A DNA stretch of 21,034 bases, from contig JAQGAU010001161.1 in assembly GCA_034698045.1 (NCBI GenBank), positions 1-21,034 on the forward strand, given 5' to 3'. The position numbers were made by a program, and so were the translations under genes. Of this stretch, positions 10,076 through 19,907 are shown piece after piece; within the stretch, counting starts at the first letter, position 1, and every line of letters starts with the position of its first letter. The notes under the pieces are model-generated. The model made no database searches. It saw only the letters and a list, made by a program, of their open reading frames with translations, and was not told the DNA's origin. The stretch is from Paramacrobiotus richtersi. Its lineage: Eukaryota; Tardigrada; Eutardigrada; Parachela; Macrobiotidae.

Positions 10076-11848
10076 ATGGCCCTGCGGAATCCGAAGACCC
10101 TCGTATCGCTGAAGACTCATCCAAGCATCGGACCATTGATTACAAATTTCTTCCGCTCTCTAAACAATATACCGCTTGTTTCACGGAATGGCAGTTTTTT
10201 ATCTTGCAGCGCAGCGCTGACATCGAGCGTATCGCGTGCGAATGCATATGTTCCAGTTCGACAGTAAGATTTCGCAAATTGGCAAGTAAAATTGAAAGTA
10301 GCTGACAAGTTATATAATTGCTTCAAAAAAGGCTTTTTGCAGTTTCCAGGCCACGTCGGGTCGGTGCGATCTTATGGAATTTTTCGATGATCCAAAAAAC
10401 TGGGGAGCAAAACACGTTCGCACGGGTAGGATTTTGTCGGGATTTTTGTTTTTTGCTTAGAATTGATTTGGGCTTTACGGAAATTATTTGCAGGCCGTCC
10501 GTGGACGAAAGATGATCTGCGACTGAAAAGTAATACCGATATACATAAGCTATGGTAAGAATATCTTACAATTGTTCTACCTTGATGCACTGCAGACGAC
10601 AGAATTCATAATTATCGGGCAAAATTCAAAATTATTGAAAATTAATCGTAACTGAGTTATGATAACTCCCTCGAGAGGGGATTAAAAATTAAATGCGCTT
10701 AGTTGGCGTGAAATACCTGCGCTTGATTCCGCGACTGATTTTGCCTTTTCCTGCCAGGTTCATCTTGTACAAAGAAAGAAACATGTTATACACAATGCAG
10801 GAGGAATATGAGCGAACATCAGACCTATTTCCCCACCCGGAGCGGATTGATAAGGTAAGTCCATTTTCAGTTGCTTCGAAGCGTTTTGCATCAAGAATGC
10901 CACCCCGTTTCTTTTTTATAACAGTATATTTCTTGTGCCTGGATTTCTCGAAAATATTGCTTAACTTTTAAGCGAAGAAATAGCTTGACGGGAGATTCTT
11001 TGTAGTTCATTTTTAAACAATCACAAAAGTTTTTCATCTTCCGCTTTGAGTATGTTACGCTGTTATGCATTAATCTGAATGTGTTTTTTTGTTGTGCTTA
11101 GGTGGAGGAAAGTATGAGTAATCTGCAAGAAGTCGTGGAGGAACGGAACCGTGCAGTGAAACTGTTGGAGCTGGGCATCACCGGTGAAGCGCCCAAGCGG
11201 GTGGCATACAGTGGTCTGGGGAGAAGATACGTTTACACTTACCAGCAGCATTTAATGCCCTATTGGCGGAATGCCAGGTTCGTTGTCGTCACTCAAACTG
11301 TGCATTGCATATTACCTTATTACGCTTTCAGTTGTCATATCAGTTTTTTGACTTTTTATAGCAGCGATTGACTTCGTTGATTATAAAAACAACGGTGATT
11401 TAATTAATGAAGTATTGTTATTGTTGTGTAGTAATAATCTAGTGATTTCGAAATATTGATAATAGTATCTGCGGAAACTGTAAAATTATTATGTAAATTA
11501 CATTTTTTCCTATTTTTTCTGTTAGCAGTATTTTGTAATATGATGTATCACTTCCGATGGCTGGAAAATTGCCCTTATATGATATTTTTATGCGGAACGA
11601 CGTATTTCTCGTATTTCAGGCATTTTGCGCGGCGTTTTTACCAGGAGCCTACTTCGGGCACAACACGCCGTTTCCTGCTGCGTCTGTGGAGTAAAAATGC
11701 ACGTGAACGCTATCAACAACAGAGGAAACAGATTGCCGTCCTTAGTAAAGCGCGCGCAGAATACGCTGACGATGAGGTGTGGCAGGCGGGATTGGATGCC
11801 AACGAGATGAAGTTGACCGATGTCTACCATGGCAAAATGTCCGATTAG
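10076..11848 (+). CDS. mrpl47: Mitochondrial large-subunit ribosomal protein uL29m (MRPL47)
   Basis: A component of the mitochondrial 39S subunit near the tunnel exit, the animal counterpart of bacterial L29. Six exons: 10076-10263, 10343-10425, 10494-10554, 10758-10854, 11102-11277, 11620-11848. All junctions are GT-AG with consistent phases, 834 bases, 277 residues (human about 250). The start is the first ATG of the open frame, and residues 1-60 are Arg/Lys/Ser-rich and almost free of acidic residues, as expected of a matrix-targeting leader. The family signature follows: [10 protein letters not shown] at about 75, [31 protein letters not shown], then PERIDKVEESM and [13 protein letters not shown], matching the L29 helical hairpin. 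The C-terminal exon is basic and less conserved. Divergent from NDC80-B. The largest intron (11278-11619) contains nothing else I can identify. Confidence 0.95.
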
Positions 11849-12433
11849 ATTCCTTTCTTCTTCGGCTTGTATTTTATGTTTTTCCTGTTTAGTAATGTTT
11901 TTTATTTGTTTTCTGCACGATTTCTGTTTTATAAATGAACCAAAAAAGGAAATGCTGCAAAAAAATCGAAAAGGAAAAGCGTCAGTGAGCTTCAAAAAGC
12001 AGATTTTTCGTCTCCGATAGAACGAACAAAAAGTGCTCGAAATACACCAGTTAATCATGTGATCACTAAGAGTCATCATCTGAATAATGTTTTTGTTATG
12101 GAAGCTTTTTTCACGTCGACTTGTGTATGGTACAAGAGTAATGTCCATAAACATAACTGCACCACTGTGGCAAATTCTTATTATCAAAAATAGGGCATAA
12201 CTCCAGGTTGTTTGTGGAAAACATGATTTTTTAATGATTTAATTTACGACGGATGTTCGGCTTGGATTACGGTAGAGAAAAGTGGATTTTAATTATGCAT
12301 GAGCGCAACCTAATTCCGAGCAATACCGGTACATAATAGAGGTACCGTACCGTCATATAAATTAGTTATCAACACTTTACCACGTACGGGAACTCGTGCA
12401 TGAAACGGACATACACTCACAATAACACATACC

Positions 12434-12546
12434 GATGCCGCTCGCTAGTAATTAACAGAAGAATTGCATTGCTTACTGTATATACGAACAACTGTTTTTC
12501 TTTTGTGATAGACAGAGTCTCCTCCTAATTACTAGCGAGCGGCATC
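12434..12546. mobile_element. MITE-like element with 21-bp terminal inverted repeats
   Basis: The 21 bases at 12434-12454 (beginning GATGCCGCTCGCTAGTAA) are the exact reverse complement of 12526-12546. They enclose a 71-bp non-coding centre, for a total of 113 bp. Size and ends fit a miniature inverted-repeat transposable element. I could not find a clear target-site duplication outside the arms, so the class is open and a fold-back RNA or structural palindrome remains possible. Confidence 0.6.
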
Positions 12547-12792
12547 TTAGAGAAAAATCCTGGTATGTCTCGTGGAAATTCTGCATTTGCCGGCTGTTTA
12601 ATAACTATGAACAGCGTTTTATTAGTGTCATTATGCTGATGACAAACAAGCCGATATCTGCGACTCCTGGATTATGTCAAAACAAGTAGTGAACGAGTGT
12701 TGAACTTGACAGTGAGCAACAATTTGGAATCTGATAGATGATAGAATAAATGACAGCGCGCCCGATACTTTTTGTTTAAATTGACGCAGGCC

Positions 12793-12812
12793 GCAGCAGG
12801 TTATCCTGCTGC
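12793..12812. repeat. Short perfect hairpin
   Basis: GCAGCAGG (12793-12800) and CCTGCTGC (12805-12812) form an 8-bp stem with a TTAT loop, GC-rich in AT-rich surroundings. No function can be assigned. Confidence 0.7.
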
Positions 12813-14002
12813 ACGCTGCCGGGATATAACCTCGACAAATTCGTTCAGGATAAAAGTGGCAAGGCACGCACACTCTTCCCTACTGGGCGCGACCTCCAAG
12901 TTCTGCAGTGTACAAAGGCACGATGCCCAATTTATCAATCTCGATGATGCAAATGAAATCATTACCACATACTGCTTGACACCCATTTTCATTATTGATG
13001 CCCTTTTCTAATGCAGACAGCGACATATAAGTGATCGTTGCATATGTACATACATACGCGCTCATATTAGTGGCATATAATAAAGGTCATGATCGTACAA
13101 TGGATTCTTAAATGTACAAATCTATGAATGATCAATTCTATATATTAATGACACTTTCCAAATAAAGCTTGTAAAACATTAGTCCATAATAAATTCACCG
13201 TAATAATAACTAGGGATAACGTCCATGGCGTTTCTTAAAAGACCTAAAATTTCGCATCCACGTTCAACAATCTGCTTACAGCGAATGTAAAACTAAACTG
13301 TGACACGTCACCCGACTGATTAAATACAATTAAGAATGAATTTAATTTGTATGACGACAGTGGTGGTGATTTTGAGTGAATGCCAATCGGTGTACTTGTA
13401 ATATCGAGCAAGGTTTTGCGTATGTACACAGAATGCGGTTCCTTATTCGGATATTCCTACGTTCTCGTCTTCCAGGATTTTGTAACGTACGTACATACAA
13501 GTTAACGCTACGCACGTAAGCACGCATCGTCTGTATTTCCGATTCCCAAAGCAATATAAAGGGATTCCAGTTACGCTGCCAGTGATCAATGGCAGAATAT
13601 GTTTTGTTACTAAACAGTCAACTGCGGTTACTCCAACAAACCCCTGTTAAACTCTGACACATGTACAGTATAGATAAACAGTGTCATAAATGCATACATT
13701 TTAGGTTCTTTTTCCATTTAGGATATCTTCTGAATTTGCTCTGATAAGGAAACTGCCTGAAATTTGCGCATCTAGACAACCAAGACACGAGATTTGAAGT
13801 GACATTATCCCAAGCGTATATATTGTTTTCTTTCGCTGGGTGTACGTTACTTTTGTTACCAGTACAGATCTGTTGTAATTTTACTGGAGGACATCATCTG
13901 GACCTTTTGTACCCTGTTCCTGTCGATTTTGTGGATTACTCCTGGATATCTTTCGATCTACGGTAACTGCGTGCGGATTACCAAGCTATCGATATCGGTA
14001 CA

Positions 14003-15878
14003 ATGACACTGCCGACTGGAATGATATGGAAATTTTTAGCGATTTGGCTTGCTTTCGTTGTTCGGCTGAATTACATCTCTGCCGACGATTCGGTAACGAT
14101 TTAGACAACAAATTTAACACCTAGCGTATTTCATTACACATACATCAAACGTTCGTAGTCTGTTTTAAATTATCTTCTGATTAACCATCTAATAGAAACG
14201 ACAGATGCAACCGCAAAAAAAAACACGGATTATGTATCCTTTATGGTCTCAGAATGGTTATTTTCGAAATTAAGTTAGTACGTATGCTAGTATGTATGTA
14301 GTACATACGTATGTTACAGTGCATATGAAGCTTCGGTTGCACTGTCTTGGATATATGCAACGTTAACAATGTAATTACTTAATCAGTTTATTCGGCATAA
14401 GCCCGCTTGTACTGCTTTACCAAAGAACCGCTATAATTAATCCGCTATCCATTCAATATTAATAAGTAGCAATGCACACGGAAGAAAATAATATTTTTTA
14501 ATGCGACCATATCCAGTTGCGCGACATGATCGAAAAACATCACTTCTAAAAAAATATTTCAGCTTAACGTGTTTGGTGCGCGCATATATGCAGCTCGTGC
14601 TTAATTCTTGTTAAGGTCACTGTTTTGGTCATTTTTAGTAAATTGTCGATTTTGTAAAACTAACTCGTACTATTCCAGTTTATGTGCTGTATGGCGGGAT
14701 GGAAGAGCGTTCGCGGCGTGGTCTTGTGTCCGCGTCCCTGCTGCGAAGGATACACGATGGTTACGCAGGCCCTACCGGCATTGGGTCAGGTCACATCCTG
14801 TCAGCTGAAAAGCACCTCCACCGAGGCACCGCCCGCTGTTCCCACCAAACCGATAGTCCGACCGGCCACTCCTGCACCGGTCCCGGTTGCCGTTGATGTT
14901 CCCATCCTTGGCTGGGAAAGTTCGGAGTCCGATGTGCCGCCGTTTCGTGTACCACCACCAGTAAGTTAAGAGTAATACTTGTTAGCTTGCATAGCTTCTA
15001 CGTACGCAAATGTTTATTGATGTTAACAATTTTCGACTGGAGAAGCACAGGAAGACATTTTACCGGTTTTCAGTTATAGGTACTTATTTATTTACGGACT
15101 AATACACAATAACGACACACGATTGATGAGTCCGTTTCGTTTAGTTATATTAGATAATATAATTGATGCCAACGCGTAATACCCACTTAAATGTTTGCGG
15201 CAGCTGAATATTTCAAAGCTTATAGTTGTTTATAAATAATTAAATATTAATGGACATTGGAGACCGTAACATCCATTCATGAATTCGCGACATCGAGGTT
15301 TCCATCGTTCATATCTGTACGCATACTTTTTTATAAGACGTAAGTATGTCGAGAAATTAAAAAGTTGTTTACTGTGAAAAATTTGCCAAAAGCAAATTGC
15401 ACTGCCAAAAGTGGCTTACTAACTGCGGTATAACTATCATGATGATCAAAGCCAGTTCCGGAATAATTGCAAGCGAATCAGGGATTATCAAAATGAATTA
15501 AATGCGTCAGGATGTTTAATACCCAGCGTTAAGAAAGTGTAAAGTTTCTGCGTCTGCGAAACGTATAATAATTCTGTTTGTGCAACTGGCATCGTTTTCG
15601 TTCTAATTGAAACTGTTTGACGAATAATTTCAAAACTGTAGGCCCGGCAGCGTTCGCGATACCAGCGTGTGCGTCCCTTATCGGCGGCATACCGCGCATC
15701 GCTGGAAGGTGAGGAGTCGGGTGCGAAAAGGTCAAAAGAAGTGTTGTTCCCGTTGCGGGCCAACAGCTTGCGCCATTCCAATTACGCGGGACGTCTTCTG
15801 ATTCCATCCAACCCGGAAATATCAGAGTCCACTCCAACCCAGCTCTGCTCATGCAAACGCGATCCCGGTGACCTCTAA
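14003..15878 (+). CDS. Putative secreted Cys/Pro-rich protein, unrecognised
   Basis: I do not recognise a family. Three in-phase exons join cleanly: 14003-14092, 14679-14960, 15642-15878, all phase 0 with GT-AG ends, 202 residues. The first exon gives MTLPTGMIWK followed by the hydrophobic run FLAIWLAFVV and then RLNYISADDS, a typical cleavable signal peptide. Exon 2 opens with a dense cysteine group (CC-x2-GW at 33-38, then CPRPCCEGY at 47-55) and another Cys at 71. The CC-x-x-GW and CC-x-GY look resembles the ends of EMI or EGF-like modules but is not a match. A Pro/Val/Thr-rich linker (about 75-124) follows, then a basic Arg/Ser-rich segment, ending with CSC-KRDPGDL. Eight cysteines suggest disulphides. 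There is no second membrane segment. Exons 2 and 3 are supported by codon-like composition and clean splice sites; the first exon is an inference from the signal peptide and the phase. Introns 14093-14678 and 14961-15641 could hide further exons. Confidence 0.5.
14281..14315. repeat. GTATGTATGT/ACATACGTAT imperfect palindrome
   Basis: Short alternating purine-pyrimidine TACGTA/CATG sequence forming an imperfect fold-back, inside the first intron of the putative secreted-protein gene. Probably simple-sequence DNA. Confidence 0.5.
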
Positions 15879-16469
15879 TATGAGCATTCGCTAGATGTTC
15901 AGTTAATCCCTATGATAGCGAATTTTCTAACAATCTGTATATCGGTATCTTGCTGCACGGTGCTTACGCTTTGGAAACGACATTTAATTTGCTAACTGTA
16001 ACGCTACATGCTCCGCGGGACACATTTTTCGTAAACGATTAGTCAAAATTTCTATTTTTCCAGATTTGTTCGATCGCAATAGTTGAATGGTGTATTAGCA
16101 CGAGGGCTTCCTAAGCTTTCCGCTTCGTTAAACATTCGGAAAAGCAGACAGTCCGTCACGTTTTTTCATTAACCTAATTTCCGGCCACATTGCAACATGC
16201 ATTTGTGTAAACACAAACGTACAAGTGTACAGATGGAAAACATGATACATAATAATGAAAAAACGAAAGAAGATAAAAAAACGGTCCCACACAGTAAAAA
16301 AAGCAACAAGGGAAAACGCATTTCTTGAGACGCTAAGTAACAAAAAATCCGTTTGTGTATCTAAAAGGCATCGAAATGTATATTCCCACCCCGGAGGAAC
16401 CAAAACAAATGAAAGCAAAGCCCATTCGAAACAGTCTCCCGTGACAATGATCCAGCTTAGGGATCAGCT
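15879..16469. other. Convergent intergenic region, secreted protein / FEN1
   Basis: 3' flanks of two convergent genes. The Lys-rich open frame starting at 16255 on the plus strand is low-complexity A-rich sequence that continues across the FEN1 C-terminus and is not supported as a gene. Nothing else was identified. Confidence 0.5.
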
Positions 16470-16474
16470 TTATT
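16469..16474 (-). promoter_or_regulatory. AATAAA polyadenylation signal overlapping the FEN1 stop codon
   Basis: On the minus strand the last codons read GGC AAA TAA AGC, so AATAAA (16474-16469) contains the stop TAA (16472-16470). No other AATAAA was seen in the next 250 bases. If used, the 3' UTR would be only about 10-30 bases. Confidence 0.45.
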
Positions 16475-19206
16475 TGCCCTTGGTCTTTTTGCTGGCCGAT
16501 CCACCAGCTGCTCCTTTTCGCTTCCCTATGGCCAGCGCTTTGGCCGCTTCTGCTTTCTTATCGGCTTTGGCGTTCGACGTCGTGGCTTTTGGCTCGGATG
16601 GGATTACTTTGAAGAAATCCTCCATGCGACCCTGACAAGGCACAACGCAAATTAGCAACTACATAAAAAACGTTTTTACATCATAAATACATCAATGAAA
16701 CCCGTCACACAAGAAATGACGCCATTTGTGAGTTTGCCGAGCATTTGTATAAGTATCGTATGGATATGAGCATAATCGAAGTAAGTATGAACGACGTATG
16801 CAGAGCTAGAAACACACGAATATTGCTTCCAATTCGCCATATAATATTCGCAAATGAAGCGATTTTTTATTCCAGAACATTCTACAGCTTTCACGTTATG
16901 AAAATAATTTTTAGAGCTGTAACGATCGATCTACAGTTTACCCAACATGAATACCTAATAGGCACATTATATACCACAAGAGCAACAAAAACTAACCTGG
17001 ACAGGCCCGGTCTTGTTTTTCTTCAGCTTCTGGCAGTTCTTTCTCACCCTGTCTTCGGCAAATCCCTTTTCCTGTAAACAAAATCATCAAGTGAATGCTT
17101 TCCATAAAAAACACACCAAAGAGCCACCCACTCTAGCCGACAATGGGCGGCATGTGTTTGCATAAAATGCTAATATAACCCTTGGAATTCATCTCGTCGA
17201 CCAACCTGCACAAGATACTGCACCAAGCCCTCTTCATCGGGCTGCTCCCACTTGAAGGTCATATCGCGTCCGGATTGGACATCTGGCTGACGGAAGAGTT
17301 CTCTGACTTGCTTATACGGCCAGTCATCCGGTACGGGATATTTTTTCTTATCCAGATTGTTCAAGATCTCCTCCAGGGTGGAATACTTCTTGATCAGATC
17401 AAAGGCCTTCTTGGGACCGATTCCGCGAATATTCTCGCAATAATCACAACCCAAGAGGATACACAGATCAATGAATTCATCCTGCGTCATGCCTACATAT
17501 AACACAAGCCTGCCGGTCAAGTAAAGCAGGATCCACTAATTGTGCATTTGAATCTGTCAACAAATTAGGCCCGACTCAAAGAATCACACATTCGAAGAGC
17601 ATACAAGTTTTCTTATATGTATCAGCCCAAAATGGGAAGTATACATAGTACGGCAATGTGTTAATTAAGCTTTCCAATAAACTTATGTCCAAAAGCCAAC
17701 AAAGCACGACTCATTCACACAATGATGAACTATATTTCATCTCTCTACATATTATTGTTTATGCGCTGCTTGAATTACCATAAAATGTAGAATAATATAT
17801 TTTTATATTACGAATATATATATAACGAATAATATATATAATATATATATAACGAATAATATATTACGACAACTGATTATGCATCTTTTGCTCTGCTGCC
17901 AAAATACTAAAACCTACCGAAGCCTTGCAGTACTTTCGGCAGATGAATCTCCTGAATGGGCATTTTTTTGGCCTCACTAAATGTCATGTGTCTCAGCAGG
18001 ACAGACGAGCCAAACGTTAAGGCATCCATATCTTCGGTGGCCGTGGCGAACACTTTTCCCTCGCTGACCAAAGCGGCGCACTGTGCCTCAGCCTCCGACG
18101 GGGCTACCAAATACGGAACACCCATCAGCTTCAACAGCTTCTGCGCTTCCTCATTATGTTCCCGGGTGATTTTAACCAGGCGACGGGTGAATTTTTCCAC
18201 ATCCTCCGCATCACCCACTTCCTTGGCTTCCTCCAGATCTTTCGCGGCTTCTTCACGACGCTCTTTGCGTTTGGCCAGGGCTCCGCCAGCCTTCAGCTCA
18301 GGAGGCTTACCTGTAATAATAGAAGCTTCAGAAACAGAAGGCGGCGATGAAAGTGAAGGAAAACAATGTACAAAATAATTACGAAAAACACAGATTCATA
18401 GCGGTCCAAAGACCACATCTTTCCAGATGTTCAAAACAAATGATTCAAAACCGAATACAATAACGTGGAAAGACCAATTAACCAAACCGTTAAAAAGATG
18501 GCTAAATTAAATTACCAGAATGTAATAATCGAATAAAAGACAAACGCAGCTGTCAGTTATCAAAACAAGGACGTCAAGTCAAAAAACACAGCACGCTAAT
18601 TTCTCACATTTTCTGAAGAACTATATATATCTTCACACAAACGAGCCCTTTCGGCTACAGTATATTATTAATGAAAATTGACATGCTTTTTCCTTTGGGT
18701 AAATCCAGTCAACAGGCCTTCATCTCAATAACATTGTACAAAATAATACTGAAAATCACTTCTTACCATCGAAGACCCAGATTGGTTTGATGCCATGATC
18801 AATAATGCGGATGGTACGATAAAACAGTCCAAGAAGATGGGATGTTACTTCGCCTGCATCGTTAGTCATCACTTCTCCTTCTTGTCGTACGGCGATCATA
18901 AACTGCAAAACATTTTGAAGGACCGATATGCATTAGCCATTACCACTCAGCTGCTTTGAGTGCAAATTCAGTCATTCCTATGTTATCGCTGAAAGACTGG
19001 CTCTGTTGCAACCCGTTCCCACTTTTGTGAATGAAAATTTCCACCAATTTTCTGTCTTTTCTAAACTTGGGGAACAAGCATACCTGGTAGAGCGCCATGG
19101 ATGCATCGATGGCTACTTTCCGACCGAAGTAGTTCTTCATCTCGCTTTCACGGATCGCTCCTGGCGCATGCTCCGCAACCAGCTTCGACAGATCTTTAAT
19201 ACCCAT
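16470..19206 (-). CDS. fen1: Flap endonuclease 1 (one-base frameshift in exon 3)
   Basis: FEN1 cleaves 5' flaps in Okazaki-fragment maturation and long-patch base-excision repair in the nucleus. Exons on the minus strand: 19084-19206, 18767-18902, 17918-18311, 17206-17492, 16997-17071, 16470-16631. The start is MGIKDLSK, as in all FEN1 (the N-terminal Gly2 is functional); upstream in-frame ATGs are ignored. Catalytic residues are present: Asp34 (VAIDAS), Asp86 (VFDG), the APSEAEAQC glutamates, the ATEDMD aspartates and GCDYC, followed by the helix-hairpin-helix IRGIGPKKA. The C-terminus has the PCNA-binding box QGRMEDFF and a Lys-rich tail. The exons sum to 1,177 bases, one more than a multiple of three. 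The extra T lies at 18300/18301, so KPP is followed by TGA instead of Glu-Leu-Lys; without it the protein is 391 residues (human 380). The gene is otherwise intact. Long introns 16632-16996, 17493-17917 and 18312-18766 hold only AT-rich sequence. Confidence 0.95.
17790..17872. repeat. AT-rich tandem repeat in FEN1 intron 3
   Basis: Runs of (TA)n are interrupted by repeated ATAACGAATAATATAT units. Microsatellite-like, with no coding potential. Confidence 0.8.
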
Positions 19207-19907
19207 GTTCCCGATTTGTGCAGGAAAATAAACAGAAATCCTGGCTTCAGCTGTCTTTAACAAATCTCACGAATAAGGCACAATAATGGACAATTATCAT
19301 TCAAGTAACCAAATTCAAGCTCGCGAAGATCAGAGATGCAAATATCGCGAAGGACCAGTTATTGCAAAATCATCTTGAGAAACCGATAGGTTGTAAATTT
19401 ATACAGGAGAGCCCTTAGAGTCTTTGAAAAAGTTGACTCCTTAATCCGATTTTCGAATAGTAGTGAATACTGAAATCAATTCTGCCTGTTACCTGTACGA
19501 CAGATTTCGCATTCGGTCTAGATTTTCTACTCAAAAGTCAAAACTCTGATTTTGTTAAAGCGGGCCCATAACAATGTAAAATAACGCAATCGCCTCCCGC
19601 CTGGTACATGTCGGCATTTGGAAATGTTTTATTGCTTGCTGTAGTTTTAGTCTCGTAGATATCGATTTAATATGGAAAACCTCACCAATTCCGTAAAACA
19701 ACACTAGAAGTAGTTTTTCCACAGCTGATTTAAGCCAAACACCTCTTTCTTGGTTATCGATATAATACGTAATAACATACAAGTAACAATACGTACAAAT
19801 ACACCTGCCTACAGCTAACGTACATTCCACGTTGCTATGCTCAAAACCCAAATGAAACTACAATAAAACAGGGGAAAAATGCTGTTACACAGTGCGGCAA
19901 TTCCACA
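19207..19907. other. Intergenic region, FEN1 5' flank / NOP56 3' flank
   Basis: The two genes run head-to-tail on the minus strand, so this holds the NOP56 3' UTR and the FEN1 promoter. An AATAAA on the minus strand at 19633-19628, about 275 bases after the NOP56 stop, is the best candidate poly(A) signal. No other gene was seen. Confidence 0.5.

Larger units (their letters stand above)
11849..14002. other. Gene-poor intergenic region (2.15 kb)
   Basis: No gene is supported. It holds the inverted-repeat element at 12434-12546, a perfect GCAGCAGG-TTAT-CCTGCTGC stem at 12793-12812 and scattered GTACATAC-type simple sequence (13040-13060, 13485-13500). Open frames at 12630-13065 on both strands are short, overlap one another and match no family I know. 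The right end is the 5' flank of the gene starting at 14003. Confidence 0.6.

Noticed and set aside
11588-12187. 199-codon open frame on the minus strand, the longest single open frame in the window
   Set aside because: It runs antisense over the last uL29m exon and its 3' flank, has no recognisable domain and reads as translated UTR and antisense coding sequence.
12630-13065. Overlapping short frames on both strands
   Set aside because: No known motif, frames interrupt one another, and no convincing splice pattern links them.
16255-16635. 126-codon Lys-rich plus-strand frame
   Set aside because: A-rich low-complexity sequence that then runs antisense through the last FEN1 exon.
17956-18378. 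140-codon plus-strand Ser-rich frame
   Set aside because: Exact antisense of FEN1 exon 3; the FEN1 reading is strongly supported.
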